The translations under genes were made by a program, and so were the position numbers. Positions 8,020 to 17,688 of a stretch of DNA of 25,000 nt are shown one piece after another. How positions within the stretch are numbered: position 1 is the first letter of the stretch; every line of letters begins with the position of its first letter. Below the pieces are notes generated by a model. The model saw nothing but the letters and a program-made list of their open reading frames with translations, did no database searches and was not told where the DNA came from. The stretch is from Diacronema lutheri (Eukaryota > Haptophyta > Pavlovophyceae > Pavlovales > Pavlovaceae). The DNA lies in the NCBI GenBank assembly GCA_019448385.1, contig JAGTXO010000076.1:1-25000 (forward strand), written 5' to 3'.

Positions 8020-9217
8020 GCTCCCAGTCACCGGCCTCAGCGTTGACCGCCGGCGAGGCACTGCGACGAGGCCGCGCGCTCAAAGCCGCGCGAAGCCAAG
8101 TCGGGCGTGGCGGGAGCCTCGCCGCTCGGCTGCTCGGCCAGACCACTGAGCAGAGCGCACGAAAGGCGCGCGGCCGGCAGCGTGCGTCTGACGAGCTCGA
8201 GCGCGCGCGAGCCCGAGAGCGTGCGCTGCGCGCGCGGGAATGGGGGAGGTGGGTGGTTGCAAAGGCGCGGCTCCGCTCGGCGCGCGGATGCGCGGCGAGC
8301 GCGCGCCGCCCTTGTGCGGGCCCCTGCTGCGCGCACATCCCCCCCCCCCCCCACCCCCCCCCCCCCCCCCCCCCCCACCCCCGTCAGACCCGCACGGCTG
8401 CACCCCACTCCGCCCCTCAGCTCGAGCGAGTGATGCGCGGCAGCGCCGGAATCCCCCAAAGTGGCGGGCGACACAAGCTCGGCAACTCGCGCGCGTACCG
8501 CCGGGCACACGCCTGCCAGCGCCGGCTCGCCCTCAACGCGGCGCCACGTCACCGGCGCGCCCCCTTGTCACCGGCTGTGCCACCGCCGAGGGCGCCAGGC
8601 CGTTGCTGTTGTAGAATTGTGCCCCACGTCTGCCGCGTGATTTGCTCCTGCGTCAAATTGAGCAGCCGCGCGCCACTGCGCGCTGCCGCGCCGAGCGCGG
8701 CGCTGGCGGCGGTCCCGGCCAGCATCGCGCCGGTGCCGCCGGCGCCCGCGCCTCGCCGCTCGGCGGCGTGCGCAAGCGCGTGCGCGTGCCACGCGCCGTT
8801 GTGTGCGGCGCCGAGGCTGCGCGCCAAGTGATCGTTGCGCGCGCGGCCGCGCGAGCCAAAGCCGAGGCGCCGGCGAGCGTGGGGTTGGCGAACGCTCGGT
8901 CAGAGCGCGCGGCGCCTCGCATGCCACGCGCGGCGCAGCGGGGACGCACGCAGGCGCGCGCACCTGGCGGGCACCAACCCGTCGCCGCCGGACGCGGAGC
9001 TGCGCAGCGACGTTGGCGCGCGAGCACCGGTGGCGGCGGCGCCGCCGCTGTGCTGCTGTGCGACAATCTCCTTCGAGATCTTCTTGAGCGTCGCGCGGCC
9101 CCAGACGGGTTCGTCACTTTCGGACATATCGGCGCCGTCCACTGTCGAGACAACGGGGCGCATGCTCGGCAGGTCGACGCGCTGCGGCGCAAAAGCGGCA
9201 AGGCCGCGCCCCGTCAT
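7847..9217 (-). CDS. Unrecognised spliced gene, five-exon model
   Basis: I do not recognise this protein. A phase-consistent model uses exons 9217-8964, 8816-8572, 8512-8409, 8225-8161 and 8060-7847, giving 293 residues from MTGRGLAAF. Non-low-complexity pieces are WGRATLKKISKEIVAQQ, LLNLTQEQITRQTWGTILQQ, VCPAVRARVAELVSPATL, SRALELVRRTLPAARL and GDWERVRQDLHRIKGDLHS; they look helical and soluble. Introns are short (147, 59, 183 and 100 bp); the third has a C/G-run at 8341-8376. The 3' end is uncertain: exon 5 runs into the 89-bp array, whose period shifts the frame and supplies the stop. Without the last intron, exon 4 would instead end at a TGA at 8037. Confidence applies to the existence of a minus-strand gene here, not to each splice site. 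Confidence 0.4.
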
Positions 9218-9909
9218 CGTGCCGCTGTTCGTTTCGTCGAACGGTCCAACAGAAACGGTATGGGTATATGGGTACTGAATACGGATACTTGAAAAACATG
9301 CCAGAACGTTGGTACCCATATGGGAGGAGGTCTTCAAGACCTTTCGCGCGGTGACATCGCAATCACGCCGGAGGCCGCTCGCGGCGGCGCTGCTTGTCGC
9401 GACGGAGCGGGGTGGCAGCAACGCGTTCACTGAGAGCGGCACGCCGGCACACCGCGAGGCGGCAGCACGCTATGAGACTCCCGCAATCGGAGGCTGCGCA
9501 AACGTGGTCCTCACGACCTCACCGTCGGTGATTGGCGTGTCGGCACGGCTGACGTCGCACGCGTGTGCGATGCCCAGCCGTGTGGCACTTGGATCGACGG
9601 CGCGCGCTGTCGCAAAGCGCGCGAGCGGCTCGGCTGCCGAACCAGGTGGGCGCCTGGGTGGGCGGAGGCCGGTCTGGATCGTGAGTGGCCGACCGAGCGT
9701 GGAGCACGGGTACGGCGGCAGCCGGCAGCCGCATAACGTAGGCGTGCTCACGCTGCCACGCTGCTAGAAAAATGATGTGACCCCGGCTCGGCTTTGGGCG
9801 GACGCGGAGTCGCGGACGCGGGGGTCGCGTGTCACCTACCCATCCTTCCGCTTGCAGAGTCGCTTGACGTGCACGTGTCGATTTTGAAATTCGAACGTCC
9901 TCCGCGGCC
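9218..9909. promoter_or_regulatory. Divergent intergenic region with two inverted repeats
   Basis: The 692 bp separate the minus-strand gene from the cysteine-rich gene. The part next to the minus-strand gene (9240-9345) is unusually AT-rich and has two inverted repeats: ATATGGGTAC (9266-9275) with GTACCCATAT (9312-9321), and AGGTCTT-C-AAGACCT (9328-9342). They are plausible regulator sites or hairpins. Near the plus-strand gene, GATTTTGAAATTCGAACG at about 9880 is AT-rich and may be the core promoter. Open frames in 9309-9980 show no recognisable domain. Confidence 0.45.
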
Positions 9910-10721
9910 ATGTTCGTGCTGCTCCTCGTCGCGCCCGCGCTCGGGACGGTCAACTGCCCGAACGGCGGCGTGTGCGACCCCAATCACTGCCTGGGCGGAA
10001 GTGCGTCTCGCGTCCACCCACGCGCCTCGCCGCGCAGCCCGACGCGGTGCTCACGCGGCGCGCCGCGCGCCGCCGCGCCGCCCCGCGCCCAGTCGCCGAA
10101 TGCTGCTCGGACGGCAGCGTCTGCCCCGGGCACACGTGCGACAAGTGCCAGTGCCAAAAGTGCGGCGACACGGGCCACGATTCCAAGGACTATGATGCGG
10201 CGAGCGCGCTCACGAGGTGCCCCGGCAGCGCGTCCGCCTTTTGCCAGCCCGACCTTTGCATCGGCGGCACGGCGATGTGCTGCCCGTCGGGCGCTGTCTG
10301 CCCCGGCTCGACATGCGCGACGTGCGAGTGCCCCGATTGCTCGATGACGTCGTCCGACGGCATGACGACGTCGATCGCGCACCCAGGCGGCGTGGGCGGC
10401 CCCAAGTGCGCGCGCGCGCGGCGCACGCGCGCCTGCCGCGCGGACCTGCCTCCCGGACCTGCCGCGCGGAGCGTTTGCGCACGCGTCGCGTGGCCGCCCG
10501 CGCCCATTACGCCCGTGGCCTTTCGTGGCGGTTGCCCCATTCCCGATGGCCGCGCGCAGGTACGACGACTCGTCGCGCCTCTCGACCTGCGCCAACTCGG
10601 CGGCGACGTGCGACCCGGACAACTGCGCGAACGGCATCGCCGAGTGCTGCGCCGACGGCACCGTCTGCCCCGGCCACGTGTGCGAGCAATGGTGCGGCGC
10701 GCAGCCCACTGGAAGGCGGGT

Positions 10722-10769
<48 letters not shown>

Positions 10770-11499
10770 CGATATGGTGGCGGCGCGAAGCCGGCGCGCC
10801 GCGCGCCGCGCTGCGCAAAGGCCGAACGCGCCGCGCTGCGCCGCGCCGCGCCGACCCCCGCCGCCACCGCGCGCCCACCCGCCTGTCCGCCGCGCCAGCC
10901 AATGCCCGGACTGCACCGTACGCCCGCGCACGCACGCGCTGGCTCCCAAGCCCGTCGCGTCCGCGGCGGCACCGGCGCGCGCGACGGGCGGCGGTAGCGG
11001 GCCGTGGGGTTCGCCGATGGACCCGTGTAACGGCTGCGCCTTCTGCGACCGCGCCGAGTGCGCGCGCTGCGGCGCGTGCGACGCGGGCAAGATTGGCGCG
11101 CGCTTCGGCGGCGGCGGCGGCAAGGCGACAGGTGTAACGGCGGGTGTAACGGCAACCGCCGCCTCGATCCCGGCTGACGCGTCTCTCCCCCTGCTCGCCA
11201 CTGAGCGCGATGGGCACGGCCTCGGCGCACCGGCGGCGGCCGGGCGTCGCATCGGCACTCGCGTGGCCGTTGCCGCGCTCGCGCTGGGCGCAGGCGGGCT
11301 CGCGCTCGTCGCGCTCGTCTCGTTTGGCCCGCGCGCGGCGGCGGTGCTCGTGCACACGCGGCGCGTGAGGGCGGCGGTGTCGCGCGCCGGCGGCGGCGTG
11401 GAGGGCGGCGCGGAGGGCGGGCTCGAGCGCAGCCTGATCGGAGCGGACGCGCAGTTTGAGGAGGGCGGTGGCACTGGCGGGGGCGAACGCGCGCAGTAA
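9910..11499 (+). CDS. Cysteine-rich type I membrane protein with three 10-Cys modules
   Basis: Exons 9910-10000, 10093-10405, 10560-10691 and 10899-11499 join in phase to 378 residues. A short signal peptide (MFVLLLVAPALG) precedes three copies of a module with spacing C-x5..7-C-x4-C-x6-CC-x5-C-x4-C-x2-C-x-C-x2-C (for example AECCSDGSVCPGHTC in copy 1, AMCCPSGAVCPGSTC in copy 2, AECCADGTVCPGHVC in copy 3). Each ends in a CxCxxC such as CQCPDC. A fourth, shorter cluster (PCNGCAFCDRAECARCGACD) follows. One membrane helix lies near residues 301-321 (AVAALALGAGGLALVALVSF), then a basic and glycine-rich tail. Introns 1 and 3 fall inside modules 1 and 3, and splicing restores the cysteine spacing, strong support for the model. 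I do not recognise a named family; the CC pairs recall granulin-like folds, but the spacing differs. An extracellular or endomembrane role is inferred. Confidence 0.75.
10722..10769. repeat. G-run of about 48 in intron 3 of the cysteine-rich gene
   Basis: An uninterrupted G-run lies 30 bp after the donor of the 207-bp intron (10692-10898). The sense transcript carries the G strand. Its length is likely polymorphic or assembly-sensitive. Confidence 0.9.
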
Positions 11500-11996
11500 C
11501 GTGCGCGCACGCCCCCGCGCGGTGCCCTAGCCCTCGCCCTCAGGGCCCTCGCGCGCGAGCCGCGAAATGGCCCGCCGCCGCCAATGGGTCAAAGAGCGCC
11601 CCACCGCATAGCCACGCCGCGCACCTGGTGACAGGTCTCGCCGTGCGCTGCTGCGATGTGGTGGGCTGTGCTCGATTGCTTGGCCGTCGAGTCCGATGGT
11701 GTCCGGCCTTGTGCATGGCGCTGCTTGAGCTGCTCCTCCAAGTCCGGCGACCTCGTTCGGCCCCGCCGTTCGCGCGCGCCGCTCAGGCGCCGGCCATCCG
11801 TGTCAGTCTGTCCACGCTCCACGCTTGCCGATGGGGGCGTGTCTGCTCCCGCGAACCATCCACAGTCAGCAGTCAGCGGTCCCCCTCTCACCGCTTTCCA
11901 GTGTCCAACTCCAAGTCCTTGTCTGAGACCGGTGGAGAGTTTTCTTGCGCGTTGTGACGTAACGGTGGGTGTCACAGCAACAACCCCGACCCGAAA
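11500..11996. other. Intergenic region upstream of the RBR gene
   Basis: This 497-bp stretch separates two plus-strand genes. It has no reading frame with recognisable RB N-terminal features on the plus strand. A GTGACGTAACGGTGGGTGTCAC-like element (11955-11976), with a CRE-like TGACGTAA and flanking GTGAC/GTCAC half sites, lies about 20-40 bp before the RBR start codon and may be regulatory. No RNA gene seen. Confidence 0.4.
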
Positions 11997-14900
11997 ATGG
12001 AGCGACGGCACGGCGCGGAGTTCCACTCGGCCGGCGCGAACGCGGCGCGCGCTCCCGACCCGCTCGTTGGCAGCTCGTGCGTCGTCTCCGATCCGGTGGC
12101 GGCGCGGCTCGCCGTGCCGTTCGCCGGTGCGCGCGCGCCGCAGACGCTGCCTCCACCCGCGACCGCGCAGCGGCTGGCCGCCGCGACGCGCGCCGACGGC
12201 CGCGGCCCGACTGCTGCGCTCACGCCGCTGCGCGGCAGCGCGCCCTTCGTATCGAGCGCGGAGGGCTTGCCGCAATCCTCCGCCACGGATGACCGTGGTT
12301 TGCTCGCGCGCGGGGCCATTGCCGGCGGTTGGGTCGGCGGTACGGCCGCCAGGCCGGCCGCCGGCGCGTGCGCGCCCGCGCCGGGCTTCGGCTTTGCGAC
12401 GCATGCGCCGGTCGCGCCCGCCGCCGCGTCGTCGCTCGAGATGGTCGCGTGGCTCAAGCTCGCCGTCGACCGCCAGCGCGTGCGCATCGGCCCGCCGCTT
12501 GACCGTTATGTCGCGGCCGCGGCCGCGGCCGAGCCCGCGTCGCCTCGCCGCGGCGCACAGCCGCAGCCGCCGGCGCTCGGCGACGCGCTGCTCGCGACGG
12601 CGCGTCGGATGGTGGCGCGCATCCCGTTCGCCGGCGATGTGAGCGCGCACACCGCGATCGGGCTCGGCGCCGCCGCCGGCGTGGCGGCCGACGCGGGCGG
12701 CTGCTGCGGCGTTCCGGGCGGTCCGGGCGATGCGCTTGGCGAGGTGATCGTGCGCCTCTTCTTGCACGCGCTGGGCAATATCCTCGTCGCGGAGGAGGCG
12801 CGCCTTGCCACCGGCCCCGCTGCGTGCGCGTGCGTACTGCGCAACGAGCGCTTCTGCGCCGCCACGCTGCTCTGCGCGGCGGAGTGCGTTGTGTGCGCAC
12901 ACAACGCGACGCCCCTCATGTTTCCCGCGCTTCTCGCACCGCTCGGTGTACAGCCCTACGACCTGCTCAAGGTGCGCCTCAACCCCCCCCCCCCCCCTCC
13001 CCCCTTTCCATTCCATTCCATTCCATTCTATTTCGCGACGTCGCTTGGCTCACCCCCCCCCCCTTCCCTTCCCCCTTCCCTTCCCCCCCCCCCCCCCCCC
13101 TTCCCTTCCCCCTTCCCTTCCCCCTTCCCTTTCCATTTTGCCCTGTGCGCAGGTGCTCGATTCCTTCGTGCGCGCAGAGGCGCCGCCCCCGCCCCTGCGC
13201 GCACACCTGCACCGCGTCGAGGTATCGCTGCTCGAGCAGCGCGTGTGGTGCGATGGGTCCGCCCTCTTCTCCCTCCTCGCGCACCAGCCGCACGAGGCGG
13301 CGGCACCCGGACATGTGCCGGCGGCACCCGGACATGCGCCGGCGGCACCCGGACATGCGCCGGCGGCACCCGGACATGCGCCGGCGGGATTCAGATGCGG
13401 CGGCGGGGCCGACGGCGCGGGCGCGCGCGCCAACGGCGGCGTTGAGGGCATTGCGGGCGGTGGTACGCACGGCGTGGCTCTGTGTGAGATGGGCGGTGGT
13501 ACGCACGGCGTGGCTCTGTGTGAAATGGGCGGATTGGCCCTCTTCTGGCGCAAGGTGATCTACCTGGCAGCAGCCCGACTCCATGCGCTTTGCGCACAGC
13601 TCCACTCGCCACATTCGCACCTGCAGCATAGCTGGCGTGTGCTCAAGGATGTGCGCGCGAGAGCGCCCAGCGGCACGCACCTGCGCCCGCCCTGCCCCTT
13701 CCCCCCCCCCCAGCTACTGCGCAACCAGACAGGTCCCCCCATCCCTCCCCATTCCCCCTCTCCCCCCCCCCCCCCCAGCTACTGCGCAACCAGACAGGTC
13801 CCCCCATCCCTCCCCATTCCCTCCCCCCCCCTCCCCCCCCAGCTACTGCGCAACCAATCAGATCTCCCCATCCCTCCCCCCCCCCCCCCCCCCCAGCTAC
13901 TGCGCAACCAATCAGATCTCCCCATCCCTCCCCATTCCCCCTCCCCCCCCCCCCCCAGCTACTGCGCAACCAATCAGATCTCCCCATCCCTCCCCATTCC
14001 CCCCCCCTCCCCCCCCCCCCAGCTACTGCGCAACCAATCAGATCTCCCCATACCCCCCCATACCCCCCCCCCCCCCAGCTACTGCGCAACCAATCAGATC
14101 TCCCCATCCCTCCCCATTCCCCCCCCCTCCCCCCCCCCCCCAGCTACTGCGCAACCAATCAGATCTCCCCATACCCCCCCATACCCCCCCCCCCCCCCCC
14201 CCCCAGCTACTGCGCAACCAATCAGATCTCTCCATACCCCCCCATACCCCCCCATCCCCCCCCCTCCCCCCCCCCCCAGCTACTGCGCAACCAATCAGAT
14301 CTCCTCCGATCGCGCCACCTCGACCAGCTCACCCTCTGCGCTGTCTACGGCGTGGGCAAGGCGCAGGGCCTCGCGCTCACCTTCCGCGCAATCGTCGACG
14401 CGTACAAGCGGCTGCCCCACGCCACGAGTGCCGTCTTCAGCGACGTGTCCATGATGCCGCTCAGGCCACACGCCCAACCCGCGCAGCCCGCCGCGCGCAC
14501 GGCGCCCGGCGTGTCAGGCGGCGTGGGCGCGTGCCGCGGTGACATCATTGAGTTTTACAACCGCCTCTTCCTGCCCGCGGCCAAGGCGTTGCTCCTGCAG
14601 CCGCCGAGCGCCGAGGCCGCCGCCATGCCCGCACCCTCCCCGCACGGCGCGGCCACTGGCCTCGCCCACGCGGAGGGCCATACGCCGCCATGGATTTTGG
14701 CTCAGACGATGGCGGCCATCGTTGGCGAGCAGCCGCCTGCCCGCGTGCCGCCTCCGCCCACGGATCGCGCGCAGCTGCCGTCGGTGCACGCGCTGCTTGC
14801 CGCTGGGGGCCAACGGCCGTTGCGTGCGCATGGCGGCCCAATTGACACACGCGGCAGCTCGGCCGTTGGCTCGCCCCCCCGCCGCGTGGGTGCGGGGGCG

Positions 14901-16319
14901 AGCCAACGGGCGCACGATGGCGGCCACGATGGCGGCCACGATGGCGGCCTCTACGCCCACACGCGCGTGGGCGCGGGTGCGTCGCAGGTCAGCCGCTGCG
15001 CGCGGCGGGCGGGCGCTCGCACGAGCTCATCCCCCTTCCCCCCCCCCCTCCCCTCATTTTGCCGCCCCCTCCCGCCCCCCCCCCCTCCCTCCCTCCTCGC
15101 ACGAGCTCACTTCCCCATTTTGCCGCCCTTGCAAAGTTGCGAGCGCCTCTGGGTTCTCTCACGCGCTCCCTCCCCCCCTCCCCCCCCCCCTCCCCCCCCC
15201 CCCCTTCCCACCCCCTCCCCACCCCCTCCCCTTGCATGGCAGGAGCTGGCGTCAGCCGCCCCCGCTGATTGTGCGTTCACCCCGCGCACACGCACGCTCT
15301 ATTGCTTTGGCACCTCGCCCGCCCTCGAGCTGCTCAAGTTGAATCGCAGAGTGAACGGCTTGCCCGACCTGCCCGAACCCAAGCGCAGGCCGCCCCAGCC
15401 GCATCCTTCTTCCTCCATTGCCCTTGCACGCCAGCAGGCAGCGAGAGCCGCCGCTTTTGCCGCGGCCAGGGCGGCGCTGGGGGCCACCGCTCGCCCACAC
15501 GCCGCGCCGCGCGGAGAGAGCGAAGGTGCCGACCCCGACGTCGGCATGGCAGGCGACGCGCGCGCGCCGCCGCCGCGCGCGCTCGCGGCGTGCACGCAGC
15601 CGCCCGCCGTGGCACCCGCGGCGTTGCGGCCGGCGGTGCTCGTCCCGCCCGCTGCGCCGCCAGCCGCCTGCGTGGCGTGTGGCGCGCAGGCGGTGGCCAA
15701 GCGGCCCGCCGCCGCCATCGCCGTGCCCGCTGCTCCCATGGGCGGCGTGCCTATGAGCGGAATGGTGCAGTGCGCGGCTTTGGACGGAGCTCTACCCGAA
15801 GCGAAGCACGCGTGCGTCGATTTGACGGCAGTTACCCGCTGCGCAGAGGTCACGGTGACGCTGCAACACCCCCCCCCCTCCCCCCCCCCCCTCCCCATCC
15901 CCAAACGTATCTCCGCACCCTGCGCGGATGTGCGCTGCGACGCCATGCTCCCTCTCCCGCTGATTGTCGTTACCCCCCTCCCCCTTCCCCCTTCCCCTCC
16001 CCCTTCCCCCCTTCCCCTCCCCCTTCCCCTTCCCCCCGTCCTCCCGCGAGCGCAGCGACCGGCCGACGCCGCGCCGTCCGCGCTCGCAGCGGCAGCCGCC
16101 GCCGCCGCCGCGGCCGCAGCTCTTGGCGCCGCCGTCCCGCTCGAGAGTGCCGGGGCGACGGCATCGCCATTGCTACCGAGCGGCAGTTTGCAGGGCGGCG
16201 GCGACGGCGAGGCGGACGACGACGACGACGACGACGACGACTCAAACTTGTTTCACGAGCTCGATTCGGAGCTGCACTCGGACGATGGGGATGAGCTGGA
16301 CGACGAGATCGACGACTGA
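11997..16319 (+). CDS. Retinoblastoma-related pocket protein (RBR), five exons
   Basis: Exons 11997-12971, 13153-13650, 14280-14987, 15243-15848 and 16056-16319, all phase 0, give 1016 residues. The A pocket spans about 140-375 (FCAATLLCAAECVVCAHN, LGVQPYDLLK, then VLDSFVRAE after intron 1). The B pocket spans about 455-600: FWRKVIYLAAARLHALC, then LLRSRHLDQLTLCAVYG and IVDAYKRLPHA, then IIEFYNRLF. Residues matching the human LxCxE cleft (Tyr709, Lys713, Tyr756, Asn757) are present as Y514, K518 and the YN of EFYN. A C-terminal ALELLKLNRRVNG block matches the conserved RB tail, and the protein ends in an acidic D-rich stretch. RB proteins repress E2F/DP and control G1/S in the nucleus. The N-terminal cyclin-fold domain (DUF3452) is not visible. 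The A-B spacer holds two coding repeats and intron 2 is a splice-site array. Confidence 0.9.
13303..13386. repeat. 21-bp coding repeat, 4 copies, in the RBR A-B spacer
   Basis: Units start at 13303, 13324, 13345 and 13366 and encode APGHVPA or APGHAPA. The repeat lies in the spacer between pockets A and B, a region known to vary in this family. Confidence 0.95.
13455..13526. repeat. 36-bp coding repeat, 2 copies, in the RBR A-B spacer
   Basis: Two near-identical units encode GGGTHGVALCEM twice, directly before the first helix of the B pocket (LALFWRKVIYL). Confidence 0.95.
13704..14304. repeat. Array of ten copies of the RBR intron-2 3' splice site plus exon-3 start
   Basis: A C-rich tract followed by CAG|CTACTGCGCAACCA occurs ten times; the base after AG is at 13714, 13779, 13843, 13897, 13959, 14023, 14079, 14144, 14207 and 14280. 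Spacing is 54-73 bp. Copies 3-10 continue ATCAGATCTC; copies 1-2 read GACAGGTCCC instead. The last copy is the true exon-3 start, in phase with the LLRNQSDLLRSRHLDQ of the B pocket. The array has no stop codon in any forward frame. Confidence 0.95.
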
Positions 16320-16442
16320 AAACATGGGCTGCGCGGTCCAACCCCTCCGGAGTTGTTCAGTCTGTCACTGTGACCCTCTGACTGTACTCTCTAATGACTC
16401 GCGACTCACCCGAGAGACACCTCGTCCGCCATCGCCGCCGCC

Positions 16443-17468
16443 ATGCTGGCGTCTCGCGTGTTCGCGCGGCGCGCCGCGCTGCGCGGCGCGGCCGCGCACA
16501 CGCACGGCTGCACGCGCGCGCCCGCGGCGCGGCGAGCTGCCAGCACGGCTAATCAGCCCGGCTGGCTGAGCGCCCGCGGCTTTGCGAACGCGGCCGCCGC
16601 TGGCGCGGGCGGCGCGCGCGCCGGCGGGCGCGGCTCGCAGCCGCGCTGGGATAACGAGACGCTGGGCGCGGCGTGCGCGGGCGTGGCGATCGTGTGCCTC
16701 GGCTTGTCGTACGCGGCGGTGCCGCTCTACCGCATGTTCTGCCAGGCCACCGGCTACGGAGGCACCGTCCGCACGGGCAAGGACGGCGGTGGCGACGCGA
16801 ACGCGCGCTACGCAAACCTCCCGGCCGATCCCACGTCGCTCGCGCGCAACCGGCCGATCCGGATCACGTTCAACACGGACATGGCGGCCAACCTGCCGTG
16901 GCGCTTCAAGCCCACCCAGCCGCACGTCACCCTCCGTGCAGGCGAGACGGCGCTCTGCTTCTTCCGCGCGACCAACCTGTCCGACGAGCCGATCGTCGGC
17001 GTGGCGACCTACAACGTGACGCCGATGCGCGCGGGGCAGTACTTCAACAAGGTACGGCGCGCGGCGCGCACTGTGCGGCAGTGAGCGCGGCGATGGCGCG
17101 CGCGCGAGACGTGGGCCCTCCCCCCCCCCCCCCCCCCCTCTTTCTGTCAATTGCGGCGCGGCGCCCTCACGCCGTTGCGTGGCACACGCGCCGCCAATCG
17201 CGCCCTGCGGCCTCAGGTGCAATGTTTTTGCTTCGACCAGCAGCGGCTGCTGCCAAACGAGTCGGTGGACATGCCGGTCTTCTTCTACATCGACCCGGAC
17301 TTTTTGGAAGACCCAAACATGGCTGGCATCAACACGCTCACGCTCTCGTACACCTTCTTCCGCGCCGATCGGGAGACGCATCGGCTGCCAGAGTACCTGC
17401 AGGGGCAGGAGCCCGGCGCGCGGCTGCACAACCCGGCGCCGGCTCCGCCGCTCCCCGCCGCCGCGTGA
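16443..17468 (+). CDS. COX11: Cytochrome c oxidase assembly protein COX11
   Basis: Two exons, 16443-17051 and 17217-17468 (phase 0, AAG|GTACGG ... CCTCAG|GTG), give 286 residues. COX11 delivers copper to the CuB site of Cox1 in the mitochondrial inner membrane. Visible family features are an Arg/Ala-rich mitochondrial presequence (about 1-60), one membrane helix (about 74-93), the conserved VPLYRMFCQATGYGGT with its cysteine at 100, the beta-domain segment RITFNTDMAANLPWRFKP, the copper-binding CFCF at 206-209 immediately after the intron, then LLPNESVDMPVFFYIDP and LTLSYTFF. It is complete and ends in a short proline/alanine tail. The start has a good context (GCCGCCATGC). It lies 123 bp after the RBR stop on the same strand. 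Confidence 0.95.
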
Positions 17469-17688
17469 GGCCCTGTGGCTGAGAGTGAGGCACGCGGCAG
17501 AGAGATTGTAGTGTAGTGCGGTCGCACCCAAGCTCGGCGTCGTCCGCGCGCACCGCGATGCGGCGGGCATCGCGGTCGGGCGCCCGACCGAGTCGGCCAT
17601 GCTGCCCGTCTCTCCTCTCCCAAAAAGGGGCAGCAGCTTTTTCTCGACAACGTTCTTTCTGCCGCCTTCCCAAACGACGAATCCAGTG

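Noticed and set aside
11620-11720. Possible tRNA-like segment (stem-like GC blocks around GAGTCCGATGG)
   Set aside because: No GGTTCGAATCC-type T-loop, acceptor stem or correct spacing could be found.
11589-13016. 475-codon minus-strand open frame opposite RBR exon 1
   Set aside because: It is antisense to well-supported pocket-domain coding sequence and has an Arg/Gly-rich composition typical of shadow frames in GC-rich genes.
13643-14542. Proline- or glycine-rich proteins on either strand of the RBR intron-2 array
   Set aside because: They are C-run and G-run readings of the splice-site array; only the join 13650 to 14280 restores the B pocket.
17599-17688. Upstream ATG for the BASS gene
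   Set aside because: Starting there would put 30 unremarkable residues before a clear signal peptide; the ATG at 17689 places that peptide at the N-terminus.
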